Of a DNA stretch of 29,045 bases, positions 14,395 through 21,729 are shown in pieces (the first letter of the stretch is position 1; the number at the start of each line of letters is the position of its first letter). The notes below the pieces were generated by a model. It saw only the letters and a program-made list of their open reading frames with translations. It had not been told where the DNA came from and did no database searches. Source of the stretch: Flemingiibacterium sp045636265. GTDB lineage: Bacteria > Bacillota > Clostridia > Oscillospirales > CAG-272. The DNA lies in NCBI GenBank assembly GCA_045636265.1, contig JAZTXD010000179.1, forward strand, positions 1 to 29,045, given 5' to 3'. The translations under genes were made by a program, and so were the position numbers.

Positions 14395-14592
14395 TCTGCA
14401 TTGTGGGCGGAGTGTTCGCACTATCCAGCGCGAATCTTTTCTGAGCGCGCGGGGAGCGCCTCTGGCGCAAGCAAGGAAAGCAGTGGGAGTAGAGTTCGCC
14501 AAAGGCGAACTCTTAGAGGGAGATGTAAAACCTACGCAGCTGGTTGTACATCCCCTCTTTTATGCATCCCTCGGCGCTCTCATGAGCGCCGA
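14395..14592. repeat. Family B repeat, single (right) arm
   Basis: This half unit lies between nfnA and spoIIE: GTGGGCGGAGTGTTCGCAC, CAGCGCGAATCTTTTCTGAG, GGGGAGCGCC, GCAAGGAAAGC, an inserted GAGTTCGCC/GGCGAACTC hairpin (14492-14511), arm hairpin 14514-14560, ATGCATCCCTCGGCGC and the end hairpin GGCGCTC/GAGCGCC. No left arm precedes it. Confidence 0.8.
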
Positions 14593-14980
14593 TACAGTAC
14601 AGCGCATCGCCGTGCGCATAATAGCAAGAGGGATAGACAACCAACGCTGCCGCGATGGTTTTCCACCCCTCTTGGCTCCCCGCTTTCCTTTGGCTGCGCC
14701 CGATTTGCGCTCAAGGTCGCCGATCGGGCTTCGCCCTCCGGCTCTATTCGCGCCGGTAAAGCGGTGCCGTAAATAAACCGCTCCACTCGGGCACTATCTG
14801 AAATGTGGGCAGTGTGTTCGCACTGACCAGCGCGAATCTTTTCCCCGCGCCGGGGAGCGCCTCCGGCGTAAGCAAGGAAAACGGGAGGAGCGCGAGGAGG
14901 GTAGAAAACCTGCGCAGCTGGTTGTCTATCCTCCTTGCAATTACGCATCCCCCCGGCGCTCTCATGAGCGCCGACCACAT
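14593..14980. repeat. Family B repeat, copy 2 (complete unit)
   Basis: A complete palindromic unit directly after the half unit. Left arm hairpin 14625-14675, CCGCTTTCCTTTGGC, CGATTTGCGCTCAAGGTCG, GGGCTTCGCCC mini-hairpin, CTCTATTCG, centre CCGCTCCACTCGGGCAC, then GTGTTCGCACTGACCAGCG, GGGGAGCGCCTCCGGCG, arm hairpin 14892-14938 and the end hairpin GGCGCTC/GAGCGCC. A further GCGCATCGCTATGCGC hairpin at about 14988-15003 resembles the start of another left arm (compare 14601-14616). No coding sequence. Confidence 0.85.
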
Positions 14981-15092
14981 GCAGCGCATCGCTATGCGCA
15001 AAAGGAAAGCGCCGAAAACTTTTCGGCAAACTATCGCATTTGCCGACATGCGCCGTCACGGTGCGGCAAAACATTGACGCGGACGTCGATTT

Positions 15093-15150
15093 TTCGCCAC
15101 AAATGTGCACACAAAAAGTGACATGCCGCGCCGCGTTTTGGCTGTATAAT
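15093..15150 (+). promoter_or_regulatory. Predicted Spo0A-type promoter of spoIIE
   Basis: TATAAT (15145-15150) lies 21 bp from GTGACA (15118-15123), and TTCGCCA (15093-15099), the reverse complement of a TGNCGAA 0A box, sits about 55-60 bp before the likely transcription start. In B. subtilis the spoIIE promoter is also a sigma-A promoter with an over-long 21-bp spacer activated by Spo0A (recalled knowledge). The resemblance is good but unproven. Confidence 0.55.
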
Positions 15151-15182
15151 ATTGGCACAAACAAAAAAGGACGGTAAAAATC

Positions 15183-17630
15183 ATGGCACTTCAAAAAATA
15201 CTTCGAGCCGGACTCTCTAAAGTCCTCGCACACGGAAAAGCTACGGACGGAGAGGCTGATGTTGACCTTGGCAAAATCAATCTTCTACATATAGCAAAAG
15301 TCGTCGGATTTGTACTCGCATCCGTACTGCTCGGAACTGCAAAATGCGCATTTTCAAGCTATCCGCTCGGCATAGCGTTCCTTTCGGCAACGAACAAATA
15401 TGTCCCGTACACCTATTTCGGACTACTTGTTTCCTCGCTGTTCGTGCGCGGATATTCGCTAGCAACAGCGGTGGTGTATACGGTCATTCTCATGATGCGC
15501 TTCGCGATATGCCGGCTTATCGAGGCACCGGAGGGGGACGGCAAATCGCTGACGTTTTGGGGACGCATTGCACGCGCGGCGACAGACAGCACACTCTTTT
15601 CGGAAGGCGTCCCGATAAGATGCGCCGTTTCCTGCTTCGGAGCACTCATATTCGGACTTTACCGCTTGATTGCCGGCGGATTTTTATACTATGACCTGTT
15701 CGGTCTTGTTGCCGGATTTCTGATATGTCCGCTGGCAACACTCGTGCTGTCATGCATGTACAGCGATGACGAACGGCTGTCAAAATTCTCGGAGCTGTCC
15801 TGTGCGGCGCTTATGTTTATGCTCGTGCTCTCACTTCGGGGGTATACGTTTTTCGGCTTCTCTCCGGCGTTCGCGGCGGCGATGTTCGTAACGCTCTGGG
15901 CGGCGACACAGAAAGGTGCGCTCAAAGGCTGCGCTGTCGGACTTTTCGCCGGACTTGCGTGCGGTGGGACAAGCATGACCGATGCATCAGGTGCGATGCA
16001 GATTGCCTACTCACTCGGTGCGGCTCCGTGTATTATGGCATCCGTGGGACTTGTTGTCGGTGTACTCTGGAATTTTTCAAGAGCGGCGGCGATTATATCG
16101 GCGAGCGTTATCGGTATGACGCTCGGACTCGTCGTGGACGGCTACGGCATACTGCCGCGCCTGCTTCCCGATATACTCGGCACAGCGGTGATATTCCTGC
16201 CGCTCTCACACTTCGGACTTTTGCCGGCATTACCGATATTCTACATGCCGGACACGCAGAAAATCGGCGAGGATATGATGATATTACAGCGAAAGCAAGA
16301 GGACACCGCCGAGCGTATGAACACGCTTTCCGAGGCGTTCGCGCACCTTTCGGACACGCTTTACATGCTCTCGGATAGGATGAAGCGTCCCGGCGTGGTA
16401 GACCTCAAGGCGGTGTGCGACAGGGTGTTCGACTCGTACTGCCAGAAGTGCTCGATGTCAACGCACTGCCTTGAAAGAGATTATTCGACAACGCTCGATT
16501 CGCAGAGCAAAATGACGGCGACGCTTTACAAAAACGGCAGAGTGGAGTTTTCCGATGTACCGCCGTTTCTGCGTGAGCGATGCTTCAATATAACCGCAGT
16601 TATCGACGACATAAACCAAAACACCGCGAAGCTTATCGAAAAGCTTTACAAGAACGACAAGACCGAGGCGTTCGCGCTTGACTACGAAGCAATGTCAAAG
16701 CTCCTTGCCGAACAGATAGCCGGAAACGAGTCGGAGTACCGCGCTGACGAGGAAATGACGCAGCTACTTAAGCGTTCACTTAAAAGTCTGAATATAGCGG
16801 CACCGCACGTTATTTGTTACGGACAGCGAAAGAAACAGATATTTATCGGCGGAGTGGATGTTGCCTGTATGCGTATCGGCGCCGAGGAAATCCGCACGGC
16901 TGTGGAAAACAGTGTTGGTGTGTACCTGACACAGCCCAGGTTCAATATAGAGGGCGAAAATGTGACGATGGCGCTGTGCTCCCGCCGACGCTTTGCGGTT
17001 GAGTACGCAAAAGCCACCAATATGAAAGAAAAAGAGAATGCAAACGGCGACACCGCCGTGACGTTCGAGGGGCGCGAGGACTACAGCTATGCGCTTATCT
17101 GCGACGGAATGGGAAGCGGACGCGAGGCGTCGCTCACGTCAAAGCTGTGCACGGTGTTTTTGGAGCGCATGCTGTCCGGCGGCAACGGCAAGGCGGTGAC
17201 GCTTGAGATGCTCAACGGATTTATGCGTACACGCTCGAGCGAATGCAGTGCAAGCGTTGACCTTGCCGAGATAGACCTTATCACGGGCGAGGCGTGCTTC
17301 GTAAAAAGCGGCGCGGCGCCGTCGTTTATCCTTAGAAACGGTAACCTTTACAAGCTTCAGTCGAAGACGGTGCCGATAGGAATTATGCGTGAGCTTGACG
17401 CGGAGAAGATACGTTTTGAGCTTGCGTTCGGTGATGTTATAGTCATGGTGAGCGACGGAGTTGCACAGTCGCTTGAGGACGGAGTGTGGCTTGCGAATCT
17501 GCTCACATACGAGTGGGATGACGACCTTTCGGTCATGGCGGAAAAGATACTCGATAATGCGGTGTTCGCAAATCACAGAAGCGATGATATGACGGTGATT
17601 CTCGCCAGAGTCGGCGAGGCGGCGGTGTGA
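15183..17630 (+). CDS. spoIIE: Stage II sporulation protein E, membrane-bound PP2C-type phosphatase
   Basis: 815 aa, full length. SpoIIE dephosphorylates the anti-anti-sigma factor SpoIIAA to activate sigma-F in the forespore, and it also associates with the FtsZ ring at the polar septum. Residues about 45-350 are a multi-pass membrane region of roughly ten helices. Residues about 370-580 are the central regulatory and FtsZ-linked region, with a conserved VCDRVFDSYCQKCSMSTHC stretch. The C-terminal PPM domain has metal-binding aspartates in CDGMGSGREAS (Asp641), MVSDGVAQS (Asp758) and RSDDMTVI (Asp801/802). The ATG at 15183 is preceded by AAAGGACGG. It stands alone between repeat blocks with its own Spo0A-type promoter. 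It shows that the organism is, or recently was, a spore-former. Confidence 0.97.
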   Translation: MALQKILRAGLSKVLAHGKATDGEADVDLGKINLLHIAKVVGFVLASVLLGTAKCAFSSYPLGIAFLSATNKYVPYTYFGLLVSSLFVRGYSLATAVVYTVILMMRFAICRLIEAPEGDGKSLTFWGRIARAATDSTLFSEGVPIRCAVSCFGALIFGLYRLIAGGFLYYDLFGLVAGFLICPLATLVLSCMYSDDERLSKFSELSCAALMFMLVLSLRGYTFFGFSPAFAAAMFVTLWAATQKGALKGCAVGLFAGLACGGTSMTDASGAMQIAYSLGAAPCIMASVGLVVGVLWNFSRAAAIISASVIGMTLGLVVDGYGILPRLLPDILGTAVIFLPLSHFGLLPALPIFYMPDTQKIGEDMMILQRKQEDTAERMNTLSEAFAHLSDTLYMLSDRMKRPGVVDLKAVCDRVFDSYCQKCSMSTHCLERDYSTTLDSQSKMTATLYKNGRVEFSDVPPFLRERCFNITAVIDDINQNTAKLIEKLYKNDKTEAFALDYEAMSKLLAEQIAGNESEYRADEEMTQLLKRSLKSLNIAAPHVICYGQRKKQIFIGGVDVACMRIGAEEIRTAVENSVGVYLTQPRFNIEGENVTMALCSRRRFAVEYAKATNMKEKENANGDTAVTFEGREDYSYALICDGMGSGREASLTSKLCTVFLERMLSGGNGKAVTLEMLNGFMRTRSSECSASVDLAEIDLITGEACFVKSGAAPSFILRNGNLYKLQSKTVPIGIMRELDAEKIRFELAFGDVIVMVSDGVAQSLEDGVWLANLLTYEWDDDLSVMAEKILDNAVFANHRSDDMTVILARVGEAAV

Positions 17631-17635
17631 TATTA

Positions 17636-18029
17636 CATATCGCATCGCCGTATGGCTAATAGCAAAGGAGATGGACAACCAACGCTCGCCGCGATGGTTT
17701 TCCACCGCCTTTGAATCCTCCGCTTTCCTTTGGCTAGCGCCCGACTCGCGCTCAAGGTCGCCGATCGGGCTTCGCCCTCCGGCTCTATTCGCTTTGTAAA
17801 GCGGCGCCATAAAACACCGCCCCACTCTATCGGTTGGTGGAATAGAGCGGTGCCTTTAATGTGGGCGGCGTGTTTGCACAAACCAGCGCGAATCTTTTTT
17901 TGAGCGCCGGGGAGCGCCTCCGGCGCTGGCAAGGAAAACTGGAGGAGCGCGAGGAGGGCAGACAAACAGCTGGCGCCGGTTGTCTATCCTCCTTGCAATT
18001 ACGCATCCCTCGGTGCTCTTCAGAGCGCC
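17636..18029. repeat. Family B repeat, copy 3 (complete unit)
   Basis: This fills the gap between the convergent spoIIE and C26-type hydrolase genes. Left arm hairpin 17663-17713, CCGCTTTCCTTTGGC, GACTCGCGCTCAAGGTCG, GGGCTTCGCCC, CTCTATTCG; centre CCACTCTATCGGTTGGTGG; right arm GGGCGGCGTGTTTGCAC, CAGCGCGAATCTTTTTTTG, GGGGAGCGCCTCCGGCGC, GCAAGGAAAAC, arm hairpin 17949-17996, TTACGCATCCCTCGG and end hairpin GGTGCTCT/AGAGCGCC (18012-18029). The end hairpin contains the stop codon of the next gene. Confidence 0.85.
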
Positions 18030-18694
18030 GCAGTGCACGCCGCCGTCAGCGCCGCAAACAACACCTCCGAAGCGTGGTTTTGCATTCGCTCGGGATGCCA
18101 CTGCACCCCAACAAAGAATCGGCGGGACGGCGCGTCGAGTGCTTCGATGATGCCATCCTCGGCACGTGCACTCACTAAAAGCTCTTTGCCGACGCTGTCT
18201 GTTGCCTGGTGGTGGCACGTGTTCACGTAAAGCTCATCGCCCACAAGGCGGCAAAGGCGCGAGTCCTGCACTATGCTTACGCCGTGGTGCGGATCCTCGC
18301 GTACCGGCGTTTTATCGTGTCCGGTAATATGAAAATGCAGTGTGCCGCCGAGCGCGACGTTCATCACCTGCACGCCGCGGCAGATGCCGAGCGTGGGAAT
18401 GTCACGCTCAAAGCAAAGCCGTGCAAGCTCAAGCTCATACTCGTCGCGTTCCGGGGACGGAGCACATAGCTGCGCGGCATCGTATTCGTCAAGCCCGTAA
18501 TAACGCGGCAGTATGTCACCGCCGCCAACGAGCAGTACGCCGTCGGCAAAATCGAGCGTACGTACGGCGTTCCGTATCGGCGGGAGCATCACCGGAACTC
18601 CGCCGGCACGAAGTATGGCATGAACATATGCCCGGTTCAGTAAGAAGTTGCCGCCCCCATCCGTGGGGCATGTGATGGCGATCACAGGTTTCAT
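18020..18694 (-). CDS. Gamma-glutamyl-gamma-aminobutyrate hydrolase-like class I glutamine amidotransferase (peptidase C26)
   Basis: 224 aa, close to the family length of about 240. The start is PVIAITCPTDGGGNFLLNRAY, followed by VLLVGGGDILPRYYG, the nucleophile elbow LGICRGVQVMNVALGG (Cys105), NTCHHQA and the catalytic pair VGVQWHPE (His200, Glu202), so the triad is complete. Members hydrolyse gamma-glutamyl amide bonds, for example gamma-glutamyl-GABA in putrescine breakdown; no other polyamine gene is nearby, so the substrate is open. A TATAAT (GATTATAATG context) lies about 35 bp upstream on the minus strand. The gene appears monocistronic. Its last codons fall in the end hairpin of the family B repeat, with TGA at the hairpin apex, so the C-terminal few residues may be repeat-derived. 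Confidence 0.9.
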   Translation of the reverse strand: MKPVIAITCPTDGGGNFLLNRAYVHAILRAGGVPVMLPPIRNAVRTLDFADGVLLVGGGDILPRYYGLDEYDAAQLCAPSPERDEYELELARLCFERDIPTLGICRGVQVMNVALGGTLHFHITGHDKTPVREDPHHGVSIVQDSRLCRLVGDELYVNTCHHQATDSVGKELLVSARAEDGIIEALDAPSRRFFVGVQWHPERMQNHASEVLFAALTAACTAAL

Positions 18695-18773
18695 AAAAAT
18701 CCTCGCTTTCGCATTGTTATACTACATTATAATCGCTTCCTTCAATTTTGTTGAGAAAAAATTTTCAAAGCCC

Positions 18774-18802
18774 TTGCAAAAAGCATGGTAATGTGTTATA
18801 AT
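18774..18802 (+). promoter_or_regulatory. Predicted sigma-A promoter of nrdR, with leader hairpin
   Basis: TTGCAA (18774-18779), a 17-bp spacer and TATAAT (18797-18802). The leader contains a perfect 7-bp hairpin GGCACCG/CGGTGCC with a CAT loop at 18824-18840, upstream of a weak AAAGG ribosome site. Confidence 0.75.
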
Positions 18803-18867
18803 AAACTCATACGTTCCCGACACGGCACCGCATCGGTGCCACACAAAGAAAGGCCTGGATTAGAGTT

Positions 18868-19341
18868 ATGAAATGTCCCATCTGTGGATGCAACGAGGAT
18901 AAGGTGCTTGACACAAGACCTATCGACGACGAGCGCAGTATACGCCGCCGCCGCGAGTGCCTTAACTGCCAGCACAGATTTACTTCATATGAAACAGTAG
19001 AGCGCGGCGGACTTGTTGTCTGCAAACGCGACAACACACGCGAAGCGTTCAACCGCGATAAGATGATGAACGGCATAAAAAAAGCCTGCCAGAAGCGCCC
19101 CGTCAGCGAGGAGCAGATGACGGCTATCGTTGATGACATGGAAGCGGATTTCAAAAACGGACACCGCGTTGAGGTATCCACGGTGGAAATCGGCGAGAGA
19201 ATCATGGCGAAGCTTCGCGAGCTTGACGATGTTGCATACATACGCTTCTGCTCGGTATACCGCGAGTTTGACGAGGCGGACGAATTTTTAAATGAGCTTA
19301 ACAACTTAAAAAAGCTCAAAGGGACAAACGAAGACAAATAA
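18868..19341 (+). CDS. nrdR: Transcriptional repressor NrdR
   Basis: 157 aa, family length. NrdR represses ribonucleotide reductase genes in response to the ATP/dATP ratio. The N-terminal zinc ribbon uses Cys3, Cys6, Cys31 and Cys34 (MKCPICG ... RRRRECLNC), and it continues into RFTSYETVE. The ATP-cone domain (about residues 49-140) includes FNRDKMMNGIKKAC and VSTVEIGERIMAKLRELDDVAYIRF. The ATG at 18868 has only a poorly spaced AAAGG upstream. No nrd gene is in the window, so its targets are elsewhere. It ends at a strong terminator shared with the convergent GNAT gene. Confidence 0.97.
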   Translation: MKCPICGCNEDKVLDTRPIDDERSIRRRRECLNCQHRFTSYETVERGGLVVCKRDNTREAFNRDKMMNGIKKACQKRPVSEEQMTAIVDDMEADFKNGHRVEVSTVEIGERIMAKLRELDDVAYIRFCSVYREFDEADEFLNELNNLKKLKGTNEDK

Positions 19342-19345
19342 AAAG

Positions 19346-19379
19346 TACAGCTTCACCGAATCGGTGAAGCTGTTTTTTC
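19346..19379. terminator. Bidirectional rho-independent terminator between nrdR and the GNAT gene
   Basis: The 13-bp arms ACAGCTTCACCGA (19347-19359) and TCGGTGAAGCTGT (19361-19373) are perfectly complementary. A T-run follows rightwards (19373-19378), and AAAAA precedes (T-run on the other strand), so it can serve both genes. The GNAT stop codon (19353-19355) lies inside the stem. Confidence 0.9.
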
Positions 19380-19967
19380 ATGCTTTTTGAGTATTTCGTG
19401 TGCCTTGCCGCCAAGCTCGGATATGTTCTTCGGGCAGATACGCCACAGGGCTTTATCCTCGGTGTAAGCATGCTCGCCGACAGAAAGCTCAAGCGTGGCA
19501 ATGTCTATCCACTTGCCGAATTTGTAGCCGACACCGTGCTCGCGTCCGACTTCCTTGAAGCCGAACGATGCGTGCAGCGCGAAGCTTGCGGGATTCGGAC
19601 AGCTTATAAGCGCATATAGATTTCGGTAGTCCTGCAGACCAAGAAGCTCGATAAGTGCGCCGTAAAGCTGGCGGCCGATGCCCTTGCCGGTGAAGCTTTG
19701 GTCAACGTACACGGACAGCTCTGCGGAAAAGCGGTAGGCGTACCGCGGTGCAAAACGGTGAGCGTAGGCGTAGCCGACGGGCACGCCGTCACACTCGGCA
19801 ACGATAAACGGAAACTGTGAGCCGTACTCGCATATTCTGCGGCGAAATTCGTCCACGCTCGGCACGTCGTATTCAAACGTGATTGCGGTTGACTCGACGT
19901 ACGGGCGGTAGATCCCGACAAGGTCTGCCGCATCCTCCGGTGTGGCAAAGCGAAGAGATACGGACAT
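19353..19967 (-). CDS. GNAT-family N-acetyltransferase, phosphinothricin-acetyltransferase-like
   Basis: 204 aa. The GNAT fold is clear: LRFATPEDAADLVGIYRPYVESTAITFEY at the N-terminus (shown by its core RPYVESTAITFEY), PFIVAECDGVPVGYAYA as central strands, the acetyl-CoA loop QSFTGKGIGRQLYGAL, and NPASFALHASFGFKEVG with KFGKWIDIA at the end. The pattern is that of the Pat/YwnH group, which acetylates amino groups of phosphinothricin, methionine sulfoximine or sulfone. The natural substrate cannot be told. Its ATG overlaps the pyrE stop by one base (TAATG), implying translational coupling with pyrE. The C-terminal tail, after about residue 160, is longer than in typical Pat proteins, and its last residues are encoded inside the terminator stem. 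Confidence 0.88.
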   Translation of the reverse strand: MSVSLRFATPEDAADLVGIYRPYVESTAITFEYDVPSVDEFRRRICEYGSQFPFIVAECDGVPVGYAYAHRFAPRYAYRFSAELSVYVDQSFTGKGIGRQLYGALIELLGLQDYRNLYALISCPNPASFALHASFGFKEVGREHGVGYKFGKWIDIATLELSVGEHAYTEDKALWRICPKNISELGGKAHEILKKHEKTASPIR

Positions 19968-20638
19968 TATTTCTCGCAGTACATTTCGAGGTATGCTTCC
20001 ATACGCTCGCGGATTTCGTCAGTGAGCACAACCACGCCGTCGATCTCCTTACCGTGAAGGTGGTCGATAATCTCGCGTACGGTTACGATGGGATGAACCT
20101 TGATGCCGAACTCTGCGCCGATCTCCTTGATTGCGGTGGTACCGGACTGACCTCTCTCCATTCTGTCAACGGAGATGATCATGTGCTCAACCTTAACGTC
20201 AGCCGCCGCTTTAAGCTGGGGGAGAGTTTCACGTACAGCGGTGCCTGCGGTGATAACGTCCTCGATGATAACAACGCGGTCACCGTCGAAAAGCTTAGCG
20301 CCAACCATGTTGCCGCCCTCGCCGTGATCCTTCGCTTCCTTGCGGTTGAAGCAGTAGGGCTTGTCAATGCCGTACTCGGTGAAGAGCGAGCATGCGGTTA
20401 CGGTTGCAAGCGGGATACCCTTATATGCCGGGCCAAAGAGGACGTCAAAATCCTCGCCGACGTTGTTCTTAAGGCACTCTGCGTAATACTTGCCGAGCTT
20501 CGCCATCTGCGCGCCGGTCTTGTAGTTTCCGGTGTTTACAAAGTACGGTGACTTTCTGCCGCTCTTGGTCGTAAACTCGCCAAAACGAAGCACTCCGCTT
20601 CTTACCATAAACTCAATAAATTCTGTCTTGTAGCTCAT
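19967..20638 (-). CDS. pyrE: Orotate phosphoribosyltransferase
   Basis: 223 aa. PyrE joins orotate to PRPP to give orotidine 5'-phosphate in de novo pyrimidine synthesis. Visible motifs are FTTKSGRKSPYFVNTG near the N-terminus, DVLFGPAYKGIPLATV, FNRKEAKDHGEGGNMVGA (the flexible catalytic loop with Lys, Asp, His) and the PRPP loop VVIIEDVITAGTAVRE. The start at 20638 has TAGGAGATATAACA upstream. It is the first gene of a pyrE-GNAT pair. No other pyr gene or PyrR-type attenuator is seen; the upstream DNA is mostly repeat (20675-21112), so the promoter could not be assigned. Confidence 0.97.
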   Translation of the reverse strand: MSYKTEFIEFMVRSGVLRFGEFTTKSGRKSPYFVNTGNYKTGAQMAKLGKYYAECLKNNVGEDFDVLFGPAYKGIPLATVTACSLFTEYGIDKPYCFNRKEAKDHGEGGNMVGAKLFDGDRVVIIEDVITAGTAVRETLPQLKAAADVKVEHMIISVDRMERGQSGTTAIKEIGAEFGIKVHPIVTVREIIDHLHGKEIDGVVVLTDEIRERMEAYLEMYCEK

Positions 20639-20674
20639 TGTTATATCTCCTATTTTTTATTATTTTTAGAGGAA

Positions 20675-21112
20675 CGGGTCGCTTTTTTGAAAAAAAGCTC
20701 CGCAAAAAACTTTATAGGGGGCTTTGCTTAGGGGCTAAACGCTTCGGACTCTCCGTAAACGCAGGACGTCTTCAGTAGTCGGGGCCCGGCCAACGACCGT
20801 GCCACTGTCGGCGGACATGTACTGACATCTATACGCGTAAACGCAGGGCGCGGAACGCTTCGCTGCTGCGCAAAGTTAGATTGGAGCCGCGAATTGCGAA
20901 TTAACTTGTAACCCTGTAGGGACAGGCGTCCTCGACTGTCCGCCTGCGCTATCAAAAATGAGGGCAGTGTGTAAGCGCGAAGCGCTCACTTGCCCGCGCG
21001 AATCTTTCTCCCCGCGCGCGAGGAGCGCCTCCGGCGCAAAAGGGAAAAGAAAGGGATTTCAAAAGGGAAGGGAAAACCGCAGGTTGTCCTGTCCCTTTTG
21101 CGTTCTCCAACA
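20675..21112. repeat. Composite intergenic repeat (family A left terminus, shared middle, family B right arm)
   Basis: Lies between the divergent pyrE and ybaK-like genes. A-type left terminus: stem GCTTTTTT/AAAAAAGC (20681-20698), then CAAAAAACTTTATA. Middle: a segment shared with the copies at 4125 and 7548, including GGGGCCCGGCCAACGACC and the GCGCGG/TGCGC hairpin (20852-20875), then the 28-nt hairpin module (20915-20942). Right: a family B arm (GGGCAGTGTGTAAGCGC, CGCGAATCTTTCTCC, GGAGCGCCTCC) and an arm hairpin at 21060-21100. No coding sequence. Confidence 0.8.
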
Positions 21113-21163
21113 ATAATTATACCACTAATCAATGGCAAAGTAAAGATATATTTACGAATTATC

Positions 21164-21192
21164 TGTACAAAACGAAAAAAATGTGATACAAT
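21164..21192 (+). promoter_or_regulatory. Predicted promoter of the ybaK-lipoprotein pair
   Basis: TGTACA (21164-21169), a 17-bp spacer and TACAAT (21187-21192) in an AT-rich stretch, about 30 bp before the ATG at 21222. The -35 is a 4/6 match. Confidence 0.5.
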
Positions 21193-21221
21193 ATAAGAAA
21201 ACACCCCCGGAGGGACAGAAA

Positions 21222-21707
21222 ATGGCTGAATTCAAAACTAACGTATACCGTATTTTCGATAAAGAAAAGCTGCCGTACACGCCGCATACCTACGAGCATG
21301 ACGAGGGCGCGGTTGACGGCATGACACTTGCCGGCAGACTTGGCATAGACCCCGCGAAAATCTTCAAAACGCTCGTCACCAAGGGCGCGGACAGAAACTA
21401 TTACGTCTTCGACGTCCCCGTGAACCGCGAGCTTGACCTCAAAAAAGCGGCGAGAGCGGTAGGAGTGAAATCCGTGGAGATGATACCGGTTGCGGATATA
21501 AACAAAGTGACGGGATATGTTCGCGGCGGATGCTCGCCTATCGGTATGAAGAAAAAGTACCGCACTGTGTTTGACGAAACAGCGAAAAACTGTGAAACCA
21601 TGCTTGTGAGTGCCGGCAAGATCGGCTGGCAGATCGAGGCGCGTCCCGATGATCTTGCAAGGCTGTCGGATGCAAGCTTCGCTGATATTTTACTTGAACT
21701 TGTATGA
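21222..21707 (+). CDS. ybaK: YbaK/EbsC-type Cys-tRNA(Pro) deacylase
   Basis: 161 aa from the ATG at 21222, chosen for the GGAGGG site 7 bp upstream; an upstream in-frame ATG at 21183 overlaps the predicted -10. The family hydrolyses Cys-tRNA(Pro) misacylated by prolyl-tRNA synthetase, in trans in the cytosol. Typical stretches are RIFDKEKLPYTPHTYEHDEG, GIDPAKIFKTLVTKG, the conserved lysine region LDLKKAARAVGVKSVEMIP, VTGYVRGGCSPIGMKK and the C-terminal SAGKIGWQIEARPDDLARL. Length fits the family. A lipoprotein gene starts 22 bp downstream and is probably co-transcribed. Confidence 0.95.
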   Translation: MAEFKTNVYRIFDKEKLPYTPHTYEHDEGAVDGMTLAGRLGIDPAKIFKTLVTKGADRNYYVFDVPVNRELDLKKAARAVGVKSVEMIPVADINKVTGYVRGGCSPIGMKKKYRTVFDETAKNCETMLVSAGKIGWQIEARPDDLARLSDASFADILLELV

Positions 21708-21729
21708 TAAACTGAAAGGATGACATGCT

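Noticed and set aside
14308..15233. Open frames of 90-217 codons on both strands in the repeat block before spoIIE
   Set aside because: They are read through palindromic repeats, are Arg/Pro/Ser-rich, change frame between copies and have no family resemblance. The one ending at 15233 runs into spoIIE antisense.
10961..18029. Insertion sequences or transposon ends
   Set aside because: No transposase, no clear target-site duplications, and several copies abut or overlap gene ends. A non-autonomous MITE origin remains possible and is discussed as a finding.
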